DNA from: JANXXV01 sp038230275
GTDB lineage: Bacteria; Acidobacteriota; Terriglobia; Bryobacterales; Bryobacteraceae
NCBI GenBank assembly: GCA_038230275.1
Contig: JBBRNO010000011.1
Span: forward strand, 1 to 64,000
Reading direction: 5' to 3'
DNA length: 64,000 nt
How positions within the stretch are numbered: position 1 is the stretch's first letter; the number at the start of each line of letters is the position of its first letter. The position numbers were made by a program, and so were the translations under genes. Shown piece after piece: positions 8,124 through 17,700 of this stretch. The notes under the pieces were generated by a model that was given only the letters and a program-made list of their open reading frames with translations, searched no databases and was not told where the DNA came from.

Positions 8124-9194
8124 TCAGATCGTACGCCGTCCTCCCGTAAAGGAGAACTCGTTGAGCAGGCGTTCGCGAAGATTCCAGGTGTCCCCGTGGG
8201 CGGCGTGCGCCAACCACGCCCGGACCGCCTGCTCGATGTCATTCCACGTCATGTCCCCATTTGCATAGCACTCCTGCAGGTGGCGCATTCGCCGGCGGAA
8301 GCGCATCACGTTTGGGCGCACCAGGCGCGCGTGATGCGGAAAGATACGCCAACCCAGGAACGTAACGCCGTCGGCCACGCGGTGAATGCGAGACTTGCCC
8401 GGGTGCAAGTGGAGCCGCAGGCCGCACAACTCCCGCTGAATCGATGCCTTGATCTGACGCAGATGCTGCAGCGAGCTGTCAAAGACCAGCAGGTCGTCCA
8501 CGTAGCGAGCGTAAACGCCAGGGCGCCACTGCCGTTCCAAAAGTTGGTCTACTGGGTTCAGGTAAACGTTAGCGAAAAATTGAGAAGTCTGATTCCCCAG
8601 CGGCAGGCCGCGTCTGCGGTAGTACGGAGTGAACAAGTTGTCGCCCGGAAAGTAGGCAGCCACATCCTGCTGCGGATTGGAACCATCGATGATGCGCGCC
8701 GCCAGATCCAGCGTCGGAGGACACTTCAGTACTTTCCCCAACAGGTTCTTGAGGATGTCATGGTCGATGGAGGCGAAGTACTTCCGGACATCGCACTTCA
8801 GAACATAGGGGAAGTTCCGCGCGCCCTGTTGGGCTTGCCGGATGGCGGCATGCGTGCCCATTCCCACGCGGCAGGCGAAGGAGGACTTTGAAAAGCGGCG
8901 TTCGAAAATCGGCTCCACTACCTGGGTGAGCGCATGATGCACCACGCGGTCGCGAAATGGAGCGGCGGAGATCTGGCGGGGTTTGGGATCCGACACCGTG
9001 AAACTGCGGTAGGGGCCGGGCCGGTAGCAACCCTGGGACAGTTCCCGTTGCAGTTGGAGCAACTCCACTTCCAGGTTTATCAGGAATGCCGCTACATCCG
9101 GCCTGGTTCGTTTTCCGGCGGAGGCCTTTTCCGCGGCGCGCAAGAGATTCGAGAAGGTCACTATTTCCGGCCAGAGCCCGCCGGTACGCTTCAT
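8124..9194 (-). CDS. Diversity-generating retroelement reverse transcriptase
   Basis: 356 residues. RT motifs: an N-terminal MKRTGGLWPEIV block typical of DGR RTs, VLKCDVRKYFASID (motif A), GLPLGNQTSQ at about 196-205 and YVDD at 231-234 with the LGW segment of motif E later. GNxxSQ in place of the QGxxxSP of retroviral, group II intron and retron RTs is the DGR signature, tied to adenine-specific infidelity. The ATG at 9194-9192 overlaps the upstream avd-like stop by 4 nt (ATGA); the frame also opens at 9221 but the overlap start matches the family N-terminus. The stop abuts the TR. It should act with the Avd-like protein to copy TR RNA into mutated cDNA that replaces the VRs. Confidence 0.95.
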   Translation of the reverse strand: MKRTGGLWPEIVTFSNLLRAAEKASAGKRTRPDVAAFLINLEVELLQLQRELSQGCYRPGPYRSFTVSDPKPRQISAAPFRDRVVHHALTQVVEPIFERRFSKSSFACRVGMGTHAAIRQAQQGARNFPYVLKCDVRKYFASIDHDILKNLLGKVLKCPPTLDLAARIIDGSNPQQDVAAYFPGDNLFTPYYRRRGLPLGNQTSQFFANVYLNPVDQLLERQWRPGVYARYVDDLLVFDSSLQHLRQIKASIQRELCGLRLHLHPGKSRIHRVADGVTFLGWRIFPHHARLVRPNVMRFRRRMRHLQECYANGDMTWNDIEQAVRAWLAHAAHGDTWNLRERLLNEFSFTGGRRTI

Positions 9195-9550
9195 TGGCGC
9201 TTTAGCGCGATCTTGCGCCACCCGCCGGCCATGCGGCCGATTTCGTCTAGCCGTTCCGCCGCAAACGCGTAGCCGTCAAGCGAGAGCAGCTTTAGATCCT
9301 TGGCCAGACGCAGCAAGATGCGCGTGGCGTTTATTTTGCGGTTTGCCTGCCCTAAGAGTTCCTCCTTGCTGGTGGTGTAGGCGGCCTCTGTCAGGATTAC
9401 CAGCACGTCCAGGCCATGTGCACTCAAGCGCTCGCCCACGGTGAACCGGTGCGACCGCGGAAACGTTTCCACCTTCGGCAGAAGCCACAACACGAAATCG
9501 TATGCTTTGCCCACAACCACCGGCGCGCTGTCTTGAGGCTTGGTTGGCAG
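9191..9550 (-). CDS. avd: Avd-like DGR accessory protein (four-helix bundle)
   Basis: Core of about 110 residues: KAYDFVLWLLPKVETFPRSH, FTVGERL, long helices with KINATRILLRLAKDLKLLS and a C-terminal MAGGWRK. This matches the Avd/23S-IVP four-helix family that binds the RT and the TR RNA in DGRs. The start is uncertain. The frame is open back to TTG 9601, but that would translate the DGR hairpin. A GGAGGG at 9559-9554 stands just before an in-frame CTG at 9550; the first GTG is at 9520. The CTG is given here as the coordinate. It is coupled to RT by an ATGA overlap and follows target 2 on the same strand. Confidence 0.85.
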   Translation of the reverse strand: MPTKPQDSAPVVVGKAYDFVLWLLPKVETFPRSHRFTVGERLSAHGLDVLVILTEAAYTTSKEELLGQANRKINATRILLRLAKDLKLLSLDGYAFAAERLDEIGRMAGGWRKIALKRQ

Positions 9551-9572
9551 ATGCCCTCCGTAAAAATTTTTC

Positions 9573-9587
9573 TCCGGCTTCGCCGGC
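9573..9587 (-). repeat. Hairpin downstream of VR2
   Basis: In the coding sense, CCGGC-GAA-GCCGG (5-bp stem, 3-nt loop), the same sequence as the hairpin following VR1. The flanks on both sides are also shared with the VR1 side, while the TR lacks it. This supports a functional target-recognition element. It lies between the target 2 frame and the avd-like gene. Confidence 0.7.
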
Positions 9588-9620
9588 AACCGAAAAAGCA
9601 AAAAGAATCACAAAACCACT

Positions 9621-9732
9621 TCCCGGGCACAACGGAACCCGAAACTAGCGCTCCTGTCGCCAGGCAGAACCCAGAAGCGGATGGCCGCGCGGAGGTAAGT
9701 AGCAAAGTTGAATCAACGAACCGCCCCGCAGT
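9621..9732 (-). repeat. DGR variable repeat 2 (VR2), one base longer than TR
   Basis: 112 bp against 111 in TR and VR1. Nineteen TR adenines are changed (to T, G and once C). Unlike VR1 there are also non-adenine changes: the invariant TGG tryptophan codon of TR is TTGA here (one extra base), and an ACG codon is ACT. The final 20-odd bases and the AGTGG junction match VR1. The extra base shifts the target frame inside the VR; without it the frame would read F-N-F-A-T-Y-L-R-A-A, ending FGFRCAREVVL like target 1. Confidence 0.93.
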
Positions 9733-12700
9733 ACACGAACCTCTTTCTTATTGTCGTACCAGGCGTCCACCCACTCCCAAATATTGCCCGCCATGTCGGC
9801 AACTCCCTGCGGCGTACTCCCGTCGGGGAACATGCCGACCGGAGACGGTTCACCGACTTTCCTGCCGAAATTTGCCAGGTACTCATCGGGCTCTTCCGGC
9901 CCCCAGGGGTAGGTGCGACTCTCCGGGCCGCGCGCCGCGAACTCCCACTGCTTTTCGGTAGGTAAGGTGCAGCGGATGTTCCATTTCCTGTCGGCCCATT
10001 CGCAGTAACTGCGAGCATCATGCCAGGACACGTTCGTTACCGGACGCCCTGGATGCGATTGCTGTTCGTCCCACTGCAGCGGCGGGTCTTGGATGGCATC
10101 CGTGAGATATTTACCGTATTCCCACACCGTCACCGGGAACCGCCCGACCTCAAACGTGGCGACGGTGACCCGTTTAAGCGGCAGGCTTTGAAAGGCCTCT
10201 GGATCCCCGATGGTGAACGTATCGCCGGGAATCTTGACCCAGTATTTCGGATCACCGGGCAGGAGCAGGCGCGACTGGCTCGCGTGATCGAGAGCTTCCG
10301 CGGCATCCACCCTGGTCTTCAATCCGATGTTCCGGGTCTTGCCCTTTTCAAAGATTGCCAGCACAGTCTCGCTTAAGCGGTCGAATTGCGTTTGTGCCGG
10401 TCCGCTCAGCTTATATTTGTTCGGAGTCAAGCCGGGGAACTCGTTGCCCATTCCTGTGGCATGCGCCTTGCTTCCTGGAACGTCGCGCAAACCAGACTCG
10501 CTTCCGGCGGACTTTGGGCTCTCGGGAGTGGTTTGCGCCGGCGTCAAGTCCGAGATCATGTTGCCCAGCACTCCCATCGCATGCGCCTTGCGCTTTAGAG
10601 TCGTTTGTCCGGCTGCATCGCTGGTGAGGATCTCGAACAGTTCGGCCAAGCGCTCCTTCCCGGATTCGACCATCCGGCCGGCCAGGAGCGGCAAAACTTC
10701 GCGCCCTTCCGGCGAATAGAGAACTTTCTTAGCGTGCGCCGCTAAATCGGCGTCAGTGAGCATGGAGAGCGTGCGGGCAGCGAGATATTCCTGAAAGCTG
10801 CGGTGCCAGAAGGCGATCTCCCCGTCCTGCAGCGTCACGATTCCGCAGTTGATTTGCGCCTCTTCCAGGAAGCTGCGGAATGGTTCGATGGATTCACCGG
10901 GGCGTGCCAGGAGCCCCGCCGCGGTATCGATTCCGATGCGCAGCTTCTGCCCTCCTTTCCATTCCTGCATTCCCAGCGCGAGTCTTCCGAAGCGGTCTAA
11001 TAACTCACCACTTCGCCACTGTTCCGGTTTCTTTTCCACGGCCTGGTCGGCCAACCATTCCATGATTTGTTCGTAGAGCTGGGCACGCTGCTCGGGAAGG
11101 CGGAACCGCCGCAGATGCAAGACGGCCAGCGCGGTGAGCATCAGTGGATTTCGAGCCAGGATGTGGATTGCGGGAACCGCTACAGCGGGGCGAAGATCCT
11201 TGTAGTAATCCTGCGCGGCCGTCTCATCGCCGCGCTTGAGCCAGCGGCACCACTGCAACAGGAAGGCGTCGATACCGGCGTCGTCCAGTTCCTCAATTCT
11301 TGCTTTTACAAACCCGTCCAGGGTGGCCCTGCCTTCATCTGCGCCTGGACGTGTCGTGACCACCAAGTGGCACTCATATTGAGCCGCTGCCATTTGAATC
11401 ATCTGCACCATGCTTTCACGGCGCGGCTGGTTGGCGGCTTCGTCCAGGCCATCGAGTAGCAGGACGGAATTCTTCTCCTGCATCTTTTCGGCAAAGAACA
11501 CCTCGTCCAGATCCCAGCCTTGCGAGGCCAGAAAATGCGGAATCCAACGCGCCTCCACCTGTTGCGAAGGATCTCCGGTAGCGCGCTTTTTCAAGGTATT
11601 GTGAATATGCTGATCCAACTGGTTGATCCGCACCAGTAACGGGAAACCTTCGACCGGGAACCCACTGGGGGGCCCGGCCGGACGGCACAGCATCCACGCG
11701 ATCCAGCGCACGAAGGTGGTTTTGCCACTGCCCGGCTTACCTTCAATTACCAGCTTGCGGTTCTGCAAGGCCTGTTCCAGGGCGACTGGCTTCGGGCGTT
11801 CCGGCGCTTCGGGCTTTAACGCGGGCGCCGCGGTCATCAGCTTCATGTACAGCACATCGATGGCGGGGGGTGGAATATCCTGCGGCCCGGCCTTCAGTTG
11901 ATTCAGGTCGATGGTTTGGGTTTTATCCTTCAACCATGCAATGTATTTGCCGGGATTTCGGCTGCCCCGTCCTGACTTTTCGGTGCGCAAGGAATAGGTT
12001 TCCTGCTTCTTTTCCTCCCACTTGGGTATGCGCGGGTCGAGTTCCCAGGGGCGTTGCGTAATGGTGCGGGCAGAGGGGTCGATCTGGAGTAGCGAGAAAT
12101 TGTTGCGGTATTGGTGGTTGTCGTAGGTCGCACCGGCTATAAACAGCCGCGCGCGGTCAATGTAGCGGTTGGGCCGTTTCAATGCGCCGTGGGTGTGACC
12201 GGAGAGAATCACGTGCGAGCGCGCAGCCAAGTACTCATAGGTGCTGGGGCGGTTGTCGTACGCGTTTAGCTCCGCGATTGCAAACCACTCCGGTGGATGA
12301 TGTAACACGGCCACGGTGAGCGGCAGTTGATCGTAATCCTCCGCGTCGGGCGGCAGCAACGACTTAAGTTGCGGCAGACCCAGCCACAGGTTGCCGCGAT
12401 CCGTCTTGCTGTCTCGGCAAAACCATGCCGTGTTCAGGGTGACGAATTGTATGCCGTGAAGCCGACGGATGCCGGCGAGATGGTTGGGCTTTTGCCGTAA
12501 ATGGGGCGCAGGGATGCGGAACGTCGTGGCGAACTTGACGAATGAGACGAATGGTCTGACGAAGCCGTCGTCGAGGCGGTCTGGATGTAGCACCCGGTCC
12601 GGGTCAGCCGAATTCTGCGTCTGCCCCAACAAACTGCCCGCAACCTTCTGATCCAGGTCATGATTGCCCGGGCAGATGATGCAGTCCGCTGGCTTGAGTG

Positions 12701-12956
12701 CGGTGGCCGGAAGCAGTTTATTTCTGAGCCACTTCGCCAGTTCCGTGTAGCCCTCAGGCTTTCCCTGCCAGGACAGATCGCCCGAGATGACGAGTACGTG
12801 CGGCTTCCAATCTGCGGTCAGGTTGGTAAGCTCTTTGACCAGCAGATCGAGACAGGCGGCGCGCTGGTCCATGGCGGTTTGATCCCGGTCGAAGCCGAAG
12901 TGAAGATCGGATAAATGGAGCAGATTGATCATAAGAGGAAGTCCGGCAGAATTCAT
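9645..12956 (-). CDS. Calcineurin-like phosphoesterase-NACHT-FGE/lectin-fold protein, DGR target 2 (frame broken in VR2)
   Basis: 1103 residues as read. Residues 9-300: calcineurin-like metallophosphoesterase (HLSDLHFG, VISGDLS, CPGNHD, VLHHPP, SGHTHG), complete metal-binding set. Residues about 400-700: NACHT (Walker A GKPGSGKTTF at 405, Walker B LLLDGLDEA at about 498, VVTTRPG). From about 904: FGE-sulfatase domain (VGRFPVTVWEYGKYL, LPTEKQWEFAARG, MAGNIWEWVDAWYD, VLRGGS). The reading frame shifts at the Trp codon of VR2, so the protein ends in unrelated residues at 9645; the conserved end would be at 9608. A segment near residues 785-845 carries a partial duplication (KAHAMG...LTP and KAHATG...LTP) absent from target 1. 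The start ATG 12956 has GGAAAG 9 nt upstream; ATG 12932 is the alternative. The phosphoesterase is probably the effector (inference). Confidence 0.87.
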   Translation of the reverse strand: MNSAGLPLMINLLHLSDLHFGFDRDQTAMDQRAACLDLLVKELTNLTADWKPHVLVISGDLSWQGKPEGYTELAKWLRNKLLPATALKPADCIICPGNHDLDQKVAGSLLGQTQNSADPDRVLHPDRLDDGFVRPFVSFVKFATTFRIPAPHLRQKPNHLAGIRRLHGIQFVTLNTAWFCRDSKTDRGNLWLGLPQLKSLLPPDAEDYDQLPLTVAVLHHPPEWFAIAELNAYDNRPSTYEYLAARSHVILSGHTHGALKRPNRYIDRARLFIAGATYDNHQYRNNFSLLQIDPSARTITQRPWELDPRIPKWEEKKQETYSLRTEKSGRGSRNPGKYIAWLKDKTQTIDLNQLKAGPQDIPPPAIDVLYMKLMTAAPALKPEAPERPKPVALEQALQNRKLVIEGKPGSGKTTFVRWIAWMLCRPAGPPSGFPVEGFPLLVRINQLDQHIHNTLKKRATGDPSQQVEARWIPHFLASQGWDLDEVFFAEKMQEKNSVLLLDGLDEAANQPRRESMVQMIQMAAAQYECHLVVTTRPGADEGRATLDGFVKARIEELDDAGIDAFLLQWCRWLKRGDETAAQDYYKDLRPAVAVPAIHILARNPLMLTALAVLHLRRFRLPEQRAQLYEQIMEWLADQAVEKKPEQWRSGELLDRFGRLALGMQEWKGGQKLRIGIDTAAGLLARPGESIEPFRSFLEEAQINCGIVTLQDGEIAFWHRSFQEYLAARTLSMLTDADLAAHAKKVLYSPEGREVLPLLAGRMVESGKERLAELFEILTSDAAGQTTLKRKAHAMGVLGNMISDLTPAQTTPESPKSAGSESGLRDVPGSKAHATGMGNEFPGLTPNKYKLSGPAQTQFDRLSETVLAIFEKGKTRNIGLKTRVDAAEALDHASQSRLLLPGDPKYWVKIPGDTFTIGDPEAFQSLPLKRVTVATFEVGRFPVTVWEYGKYLTDAIQDPPLQWDEQQSHPGRPVTNVSWHDARSYCEWADRKWNIRCTLPTEKQWEFAARGPESRTYPWGPEEPDEYLANFGRKVGEPSPVGMFPDGSTPQGVADMAGNIWEWVDAWYDNKKEVRVLRGGSLIQLCYLPPRGHPLLGSAWRQER

Positions 12957-13303
12957 TCTAGATGACTTTCCACGTTAAGGGCCCGGTTCGACGAATCGGA
13001 GACGGACAGTGAGATCCGCCAGCGATGATGTTACTCGGGTTGCGCCGTCGATCTGCCGGATGCCATGGGCATCTGGCGCCTCTGGCACGAGTTGCGCCGA
13101 TCGGTTAAAACAACATTCCTAATTTTGTTGTCTGACGGCTACGTGCACCTAGCCGTATATAACAGCCAACGAAACCGGCAACGCTTCCTTGAAGGCCGGG
13201 CTCCGCCCGAGCGTGATCCGTGTGGAAGACTTGGCCCCATTTGGTCGCGGAGCGTTGCCGCGGGCTCTTCGACGAAACCGCCCACGCCCTTCTCCAGGCA
13301 GCC
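12957..13303. other. Intergenic gap with two small hairpins
   Basis: No gene supported in 347 nt. Two adjacent inverted repeats occur: ACAACA/TGTTGT (13110-13131, 10-nt loop) and ACGGCTA/TAGCCGT (13135-13156, 8-nt loop). Neither is followed by a T run. The gap separates the accessory DGR cluster from the conserved operon at 13304-21507, and may mark the cluster's right edge. Confidence 0.4.
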
Positions 13304-14716
13304 TTAGACCAAAATATCCCGCACCACATCACCCGAAATTCCCGTCAGCCGCAAATCCAGTCCCTGAAACTTAACGGTCAACCGCTTGTGATCGATCCCC
13401 AACAAGTGCAGCATCGTCGCATGGAAATCGTGCACGCTCACCGGATTCTCTACCGCGGCATAACCCAACTCGTCAGTCGCGCCATAGGTGATGCCGCCTT
13501 TCACTCCGCCGCCGGCCAGCATGAACGAAAAGCCCTTGATGTGATGATCACGGCCGTCGCCGCCTTGCGACATCGGCGTGCGGCCAAACTCGCCGCCGAA
13601 CACAATCAACGTGTCGTCCAACATGCCGCGCTGCTTCAGATCGTTGATCAGCGCGGCCACGGGGCGGTCCACCTCTTCCGCCTTAAACGCAACGCCGGTC
13701 TTCACTGCGCCATGATGATCCCAATCGCGGTGATAGAGCTGAATGAATCGTACGCCGCGCTCAGCCAGCCGCCGCGCCAGCAAACAATTCGAGGCAAACG
13801 ACCCATCGCCCGGTTTGGCGCCGTAAGCCTCCATCAAGTGCTTCGGCTCCTGGCTCATGTCCACCAGACCCGGCACGCTGGTCTGCATCTTGAACGCCAT
13901 TTCGTATTGCGCCACGCGCGTCAGAATCTCCGGGTCGGGGACAGCCTTATATTCCGCTCGATTCAGCGCGTTGATGGCGTCGATGGAATCGCGCTGCTCC
14001 GCCGCATTCATTCCGTTCGGATTCTTGATGTAGAGCACCGGGTCGCCAATGGAATTCAGCTTGACGCCCTGAAACTTGCTGGGCAAGACGCCCGCCGACC
14101 ACTGCCTGGCCGCAATCGGCTGCATCTGTCCGCCGCGCCCGGCCGACATCAACACCACGAAGCCGGGTAGATCTTCAGTCTCCGCACCCAGCCCGTAGTG
14201 CAGCCAGGAACCCATGCTGGGCCGTCCTGTGATAATCGATCCGGTATTCATCACCGTGTGCGCCGGGTCGTGGTTGATCTGTTCGGTAAACATGGAACGC
14301 ACAATGCAAACCTGATCGGCCACGCTGCCGATGTGCGGGAACAGATCGCAAATCTCCTGTCCCGATTTGCCGAATTTTTGGAAGCCATGCTGCGGTCCAA
14401 AGCAGATCAGCGGTTTTCCTTGCAGTTGGGCAATCTGCTGGCCTTTGGTGAAGGAATCCGGCATCGCCTTGCCATGCATCTCGGCCAGCTTCGGTTTGCT
14501 GTCGAAGGTTTCCAGGTGCGATGGCCCGCCGGCTTGATAAAGAAAGATAATGCGCTTGGCCTTGGCCGCGTGATGCAGCGGATCCACCACGCCCTTGGAT
14601 GGCGAAATTGCCGCGGCCATCAGGTTCCGCAAAGCGAAGAGGCCCAATCCGGCCACGCCACGGCCCAGAAACGTACGGCGATGAATGTTCAGTATGGATT
14701 GCTCTTGAGGGTTCAT
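13304..14716 (-). CDS. DUF1501 family protein (first copy)
   Basis: 470 residues. The N-terminus HRRTFLGRGVAGLGLFALRN is a twin-arginine-like export signal. The body has DUF1501 (sulfatase-like, alkaline phosphatase superfamily) features: FLYQAGGPSHLETFDSKP, MFTEQINHDPAHTVMNTG, IVFGGEFGRTPMSQGGDGRD and HDFHATMLHLLGIDH. It starts 4 nt after the DUF1549/DUF1553 gene, the usual partner, so they form one operon. Predicted periplasmic; the substrate of this pair is unknown. DUF1501/DUF1549 pairs are abundant in Planctomycetes and Solibacter-type Acidobacteriota. Confidence 0.9.
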   Translation of the reverse strand: MNPQEQSILNIHRRTFLGRGVAGLGLFALRNLMAAAISPSKGVVDPLHHAAKAKRIIFLYQAGGPSHLETFDSKPKLAEMHGKAMPDSFTKGQQIAQLQGKPLICFGPQHGFQKFGKSGQEICDLFPHIGSVADQVCIVRSMFTEQINHDPAHTVMNTGSIITGRPSMGSWLHYGLGAETEDLPGFVVLMSAGRGGQMQPIAARQWSAGVLPSKFQGVKLNSIGDPVLYIKNPNGMNAAEQRDSIDAINALNRAEYKAVPDPEILTRVAQYEMAFKMQTSVPGLVDMSQEPKHLMEAYGAKPGDGSFASNCLLARRLAERGVRFIQLYHRDWDHHGAVKTGVAFKAEEVDRPVAALINDLKQRGMLDDTLIVFGGEFGRTPMSQGGDGRDHHIKGFSFMLAGGGVKGGITYGATDELGYAAVENPVSVHDFHATMLHLLGIDHKRLTVKFQGLDLRLTGISGDVVRDILV

Positions 14717-14720
14717 GGCG

Positions 14721-17700
14721 CTAGTTCCTGGTGATCGCTTCGTGAAGATTCAAAATCGCGCGGGCCACGGTCATCATGGCCGCCAGTTCGACGGGCTTCT
14801 GCCGCTGGATAAACGGAGCCTCGCCCACTTGCACCAGTTCTTTCGCCGACTCCGGGGCTGCCTGGAACCGGACCAGGCTCTTATGATGGAGATCCATCAG
14901 AATGCCGGTCTCCTGTGCCGTAGCCGGGCGGTTCAACGCCTTCTCGAAAGCCCATTGAATTTGCACCTGCACGCCGCCAGCCGCGGCTTGCAGAATGTTC
15001 TGCGCAAACACGCGCGCCGCTTCCACAAACACCGGATCGTTCAACAACGCCAACGCCTGCAAGGGTGTGTTTGACGTCACCCGGTTCACCATGCACTCTT
15101 CGCGCGACGGCGCATCGAACGTCATCATCTCCGGGTGCAGGAACGTTCGCTGCCAGTGAGTGTACAGGCCCCGGCGGTAAAGATCGTCCCCATGGCTCGC
15201 CGCGTATTCGCGCTTCGGAAAGTTCAGCGCCACCAGGTACCCATCCGGTTCGTACGGCTTCACACTGGGCCCGCCAAACTTCTCCTTCATCAGGCCAGAG
15301 ACTGTCAGCGCCATATCCCGAACTGATTCCGCGTCCACGCGATAGCGGCTTTGGCGCGCCAGCAGCCGGTTGAACGGGTCCTTCTCGTCGAGCTGTGGAT
15401 TGCTGTTCGACGATTGCCGGTAGGTCTGGCTCATGACAATGGTGCGAATCAGGTGGTTCACGTTCCAACCATGCGCGCCGTTCGCCTTGTAAGTTGGGGC
15501 CATGAATTCCGCGGCCAGCCAATCCAGCAATTCCGGATGGGTTGGCCATTCGCCCTGCGAGCCAACATCGTCCAGCGCCTTGGAAAGTCCTGTCCCAAAC
15601 AGCAGACGCCACATACGATTCGCGAAGACGCGCGCCGTCAGCGGATTGTCCTTCGATACCAGCCAATTGGACAAATCCAATCGCGTGGCCCGCTGCCGCG
15701 TATCCAGCTTGCCTAAGAACGCGGGAATCGCAGGCTGCACCACTTCCCCGCTCTCGTCCAGAAAATTGCCGCGCGCCAGAATGCGAGTCTCTTCCGGGGC
15801 GGTTGCCTCACTCACCACCACGCGTGCAATGGCAGTGTCCAACATGCCGCGCGCGGCCTCCAACTTCGCCAACTCCAGCACGTCGGCGCTGGTTGACCAG
15901 ACAAAGAGCTGGTCCACTGCCTTGCGTTGATCGGCAGTGCGTTTGTCTTCGGCAATGGCCAGCGCTTTGGCTACATCGTCCGGAAGGCCGCCCGGTTTAT
16001 GATCTTCCGCGGGTGGATTGGCTTCGGGCCACGGCTTTTCCGTGGTGGAAAGCGCCAACCGAAACCGGCCGAGCGTGGCGCGGCGGGTGCTGGAATCGTG
16101 CCGCAACCGAACGGTAATCAAACTCGCCGCATCCGTGGTCAGCTTGTCAGCAAAGCGCAACGCCAGGAACGGGACGCGCGCATCACTGTAAGTATTCAGC
16201 CCCCAGCCGGTCTCTGCGTTGGCGTCTATCGCGGCCATGGCGGGCAACTCGGCAGACGAGGCGACGGTATTGGAAGAAGCAAAGCCAAACGGGACTGGCT
16301 TTCCGCCTATCTCCATTTCCACTTCGGAAACCACAAAGCGGTCCGCCCCGCGAGCGAAGCCTAAACCCGGCAGCGATTCATCCTGCACCACCTCCAAACC
16401 CAGCGCCGTCCACATGCCTGCGCCTGGCTTGAGCGTCACGGTATAGGTTTCATTGTCGGGATTCGGTCCGCTAGCAACAATCAGTCCCTCGCCCCGTACT
16501 TTCGCTGGAGCAATCGAAGATCCGGTGTTGGGGGTGGCATCGACGAAGTTGCCATTGTAGATCTCAAACTTCGCGCCATTCTTTGAGGCCACGCTCACCG
16601 GCCGCTGTGTCAGCCACGCTAGGTGTCCCGCTTCATATTGCGCCAGAATCTGCCGTTCCCATGCGGTGCGCCGTTCGTCTCGCACCTGGCCTGCGGGTTC
16701 CATCTTTTCTTTCAACGCTTCGATGCGGCTCTTCAGCGATTCCAACCGTGCCGTCTGCGCCTCGGTTGGCAATGCCAGCAGCGTTCCCCATGCCTTCGGT
16801 CCCTTGTCCGGAACCAGCCCAGTCTCCTTGATGTCGGCGAAGAACGCCTTCATCGAATAGAAGTCTTTCGCGGAGAACGGGTCAAATTTATGATCGTGGC
16901 ACTCCGCGCATCCCATGGTGCTGCCCAGCCAGACAACGCTGGTAGTACGCACGCGGTCCGCGCCATACTTCGCCAGATATTCCTTGGGCTGCAAGCCGCC
17001 TTCGGCCGACGTGCGGTTCATGCGGTTATACGCCGACGCCACCAACTGATCACGCGAAGCGTTTTCCATCAAGTCGCCGGCAAGCTGTTCCCGGGTGAAT
17101 TCGTCGAACGGCTTGTTGTCGCGAAATGCCCGCAGCACATAGTCGCGATAGGGCCACGCCGGAAACGGGTTGTCGCCGTGAAAACCGCATGTGTCCGCAT
17201 AACGAACCGCGTCCAACCAGTGCATGGCCTGCTTTTCGGCATAGCCCGGGGACGCGAGCAAACGGTCCACCACCTTCTCATAAGCCTCTGGAGACGAGTC
17301 GGAGAGAAACTGTTTTACTTCTGCCGGCGACGGCGGCAAGCCGGTCAAATCGAGGGTCACGCGGCGGATGAGCGTGCGCCGATCTGCCTCAGGCGACGGT
17401 TTTAGCCCTTCCTGCGCCAGCCGCTGCTGGATGAATCCGTCAATTGGATGCAAGGCCGGATTCAAGTCCGGATTCGCCGCAGGAGGTGCGGGACGGTGTA
17501 CCGGTTGATAAGCCCAATGTCCTTCGTACTTCGCGCCTTCGGCAACCCACTGCTTGATCGTCTCCTTCTGCTGGCCGGTCAGTTCCTTGTGGCTGTATTT
17601 AGGCGGCATCAGCTTGGCGGCGCTGGCAGCGAATACGCGTTCCACAATGGCGCTGGCTTCCGGCTTTCCCGGCACAATCGGCGTCACCCCGCTCTTGGTC

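Noticed and set aside
7718..8242. Minus-strand ORF running through the TR
   Set aside because: Its RGGSWNNNATNL reading is the TR in the target frame, not an expressed protein; it overlaps RT and VR1 with no upstream domain.
8067..8891. 274-residue ORF on the plus strand
   Set aside because: Antisense to the reverse transcriptase and TR.
8013..9194. Retron or group II intron RT
   Set aside because: GNQTSQ motif, Avd partner, TR and adenine-only VR changes fit DGR; no msr/msd or maturase/intron structure seen. PtuAB neighbours some retrons, but this RT is not of that type.
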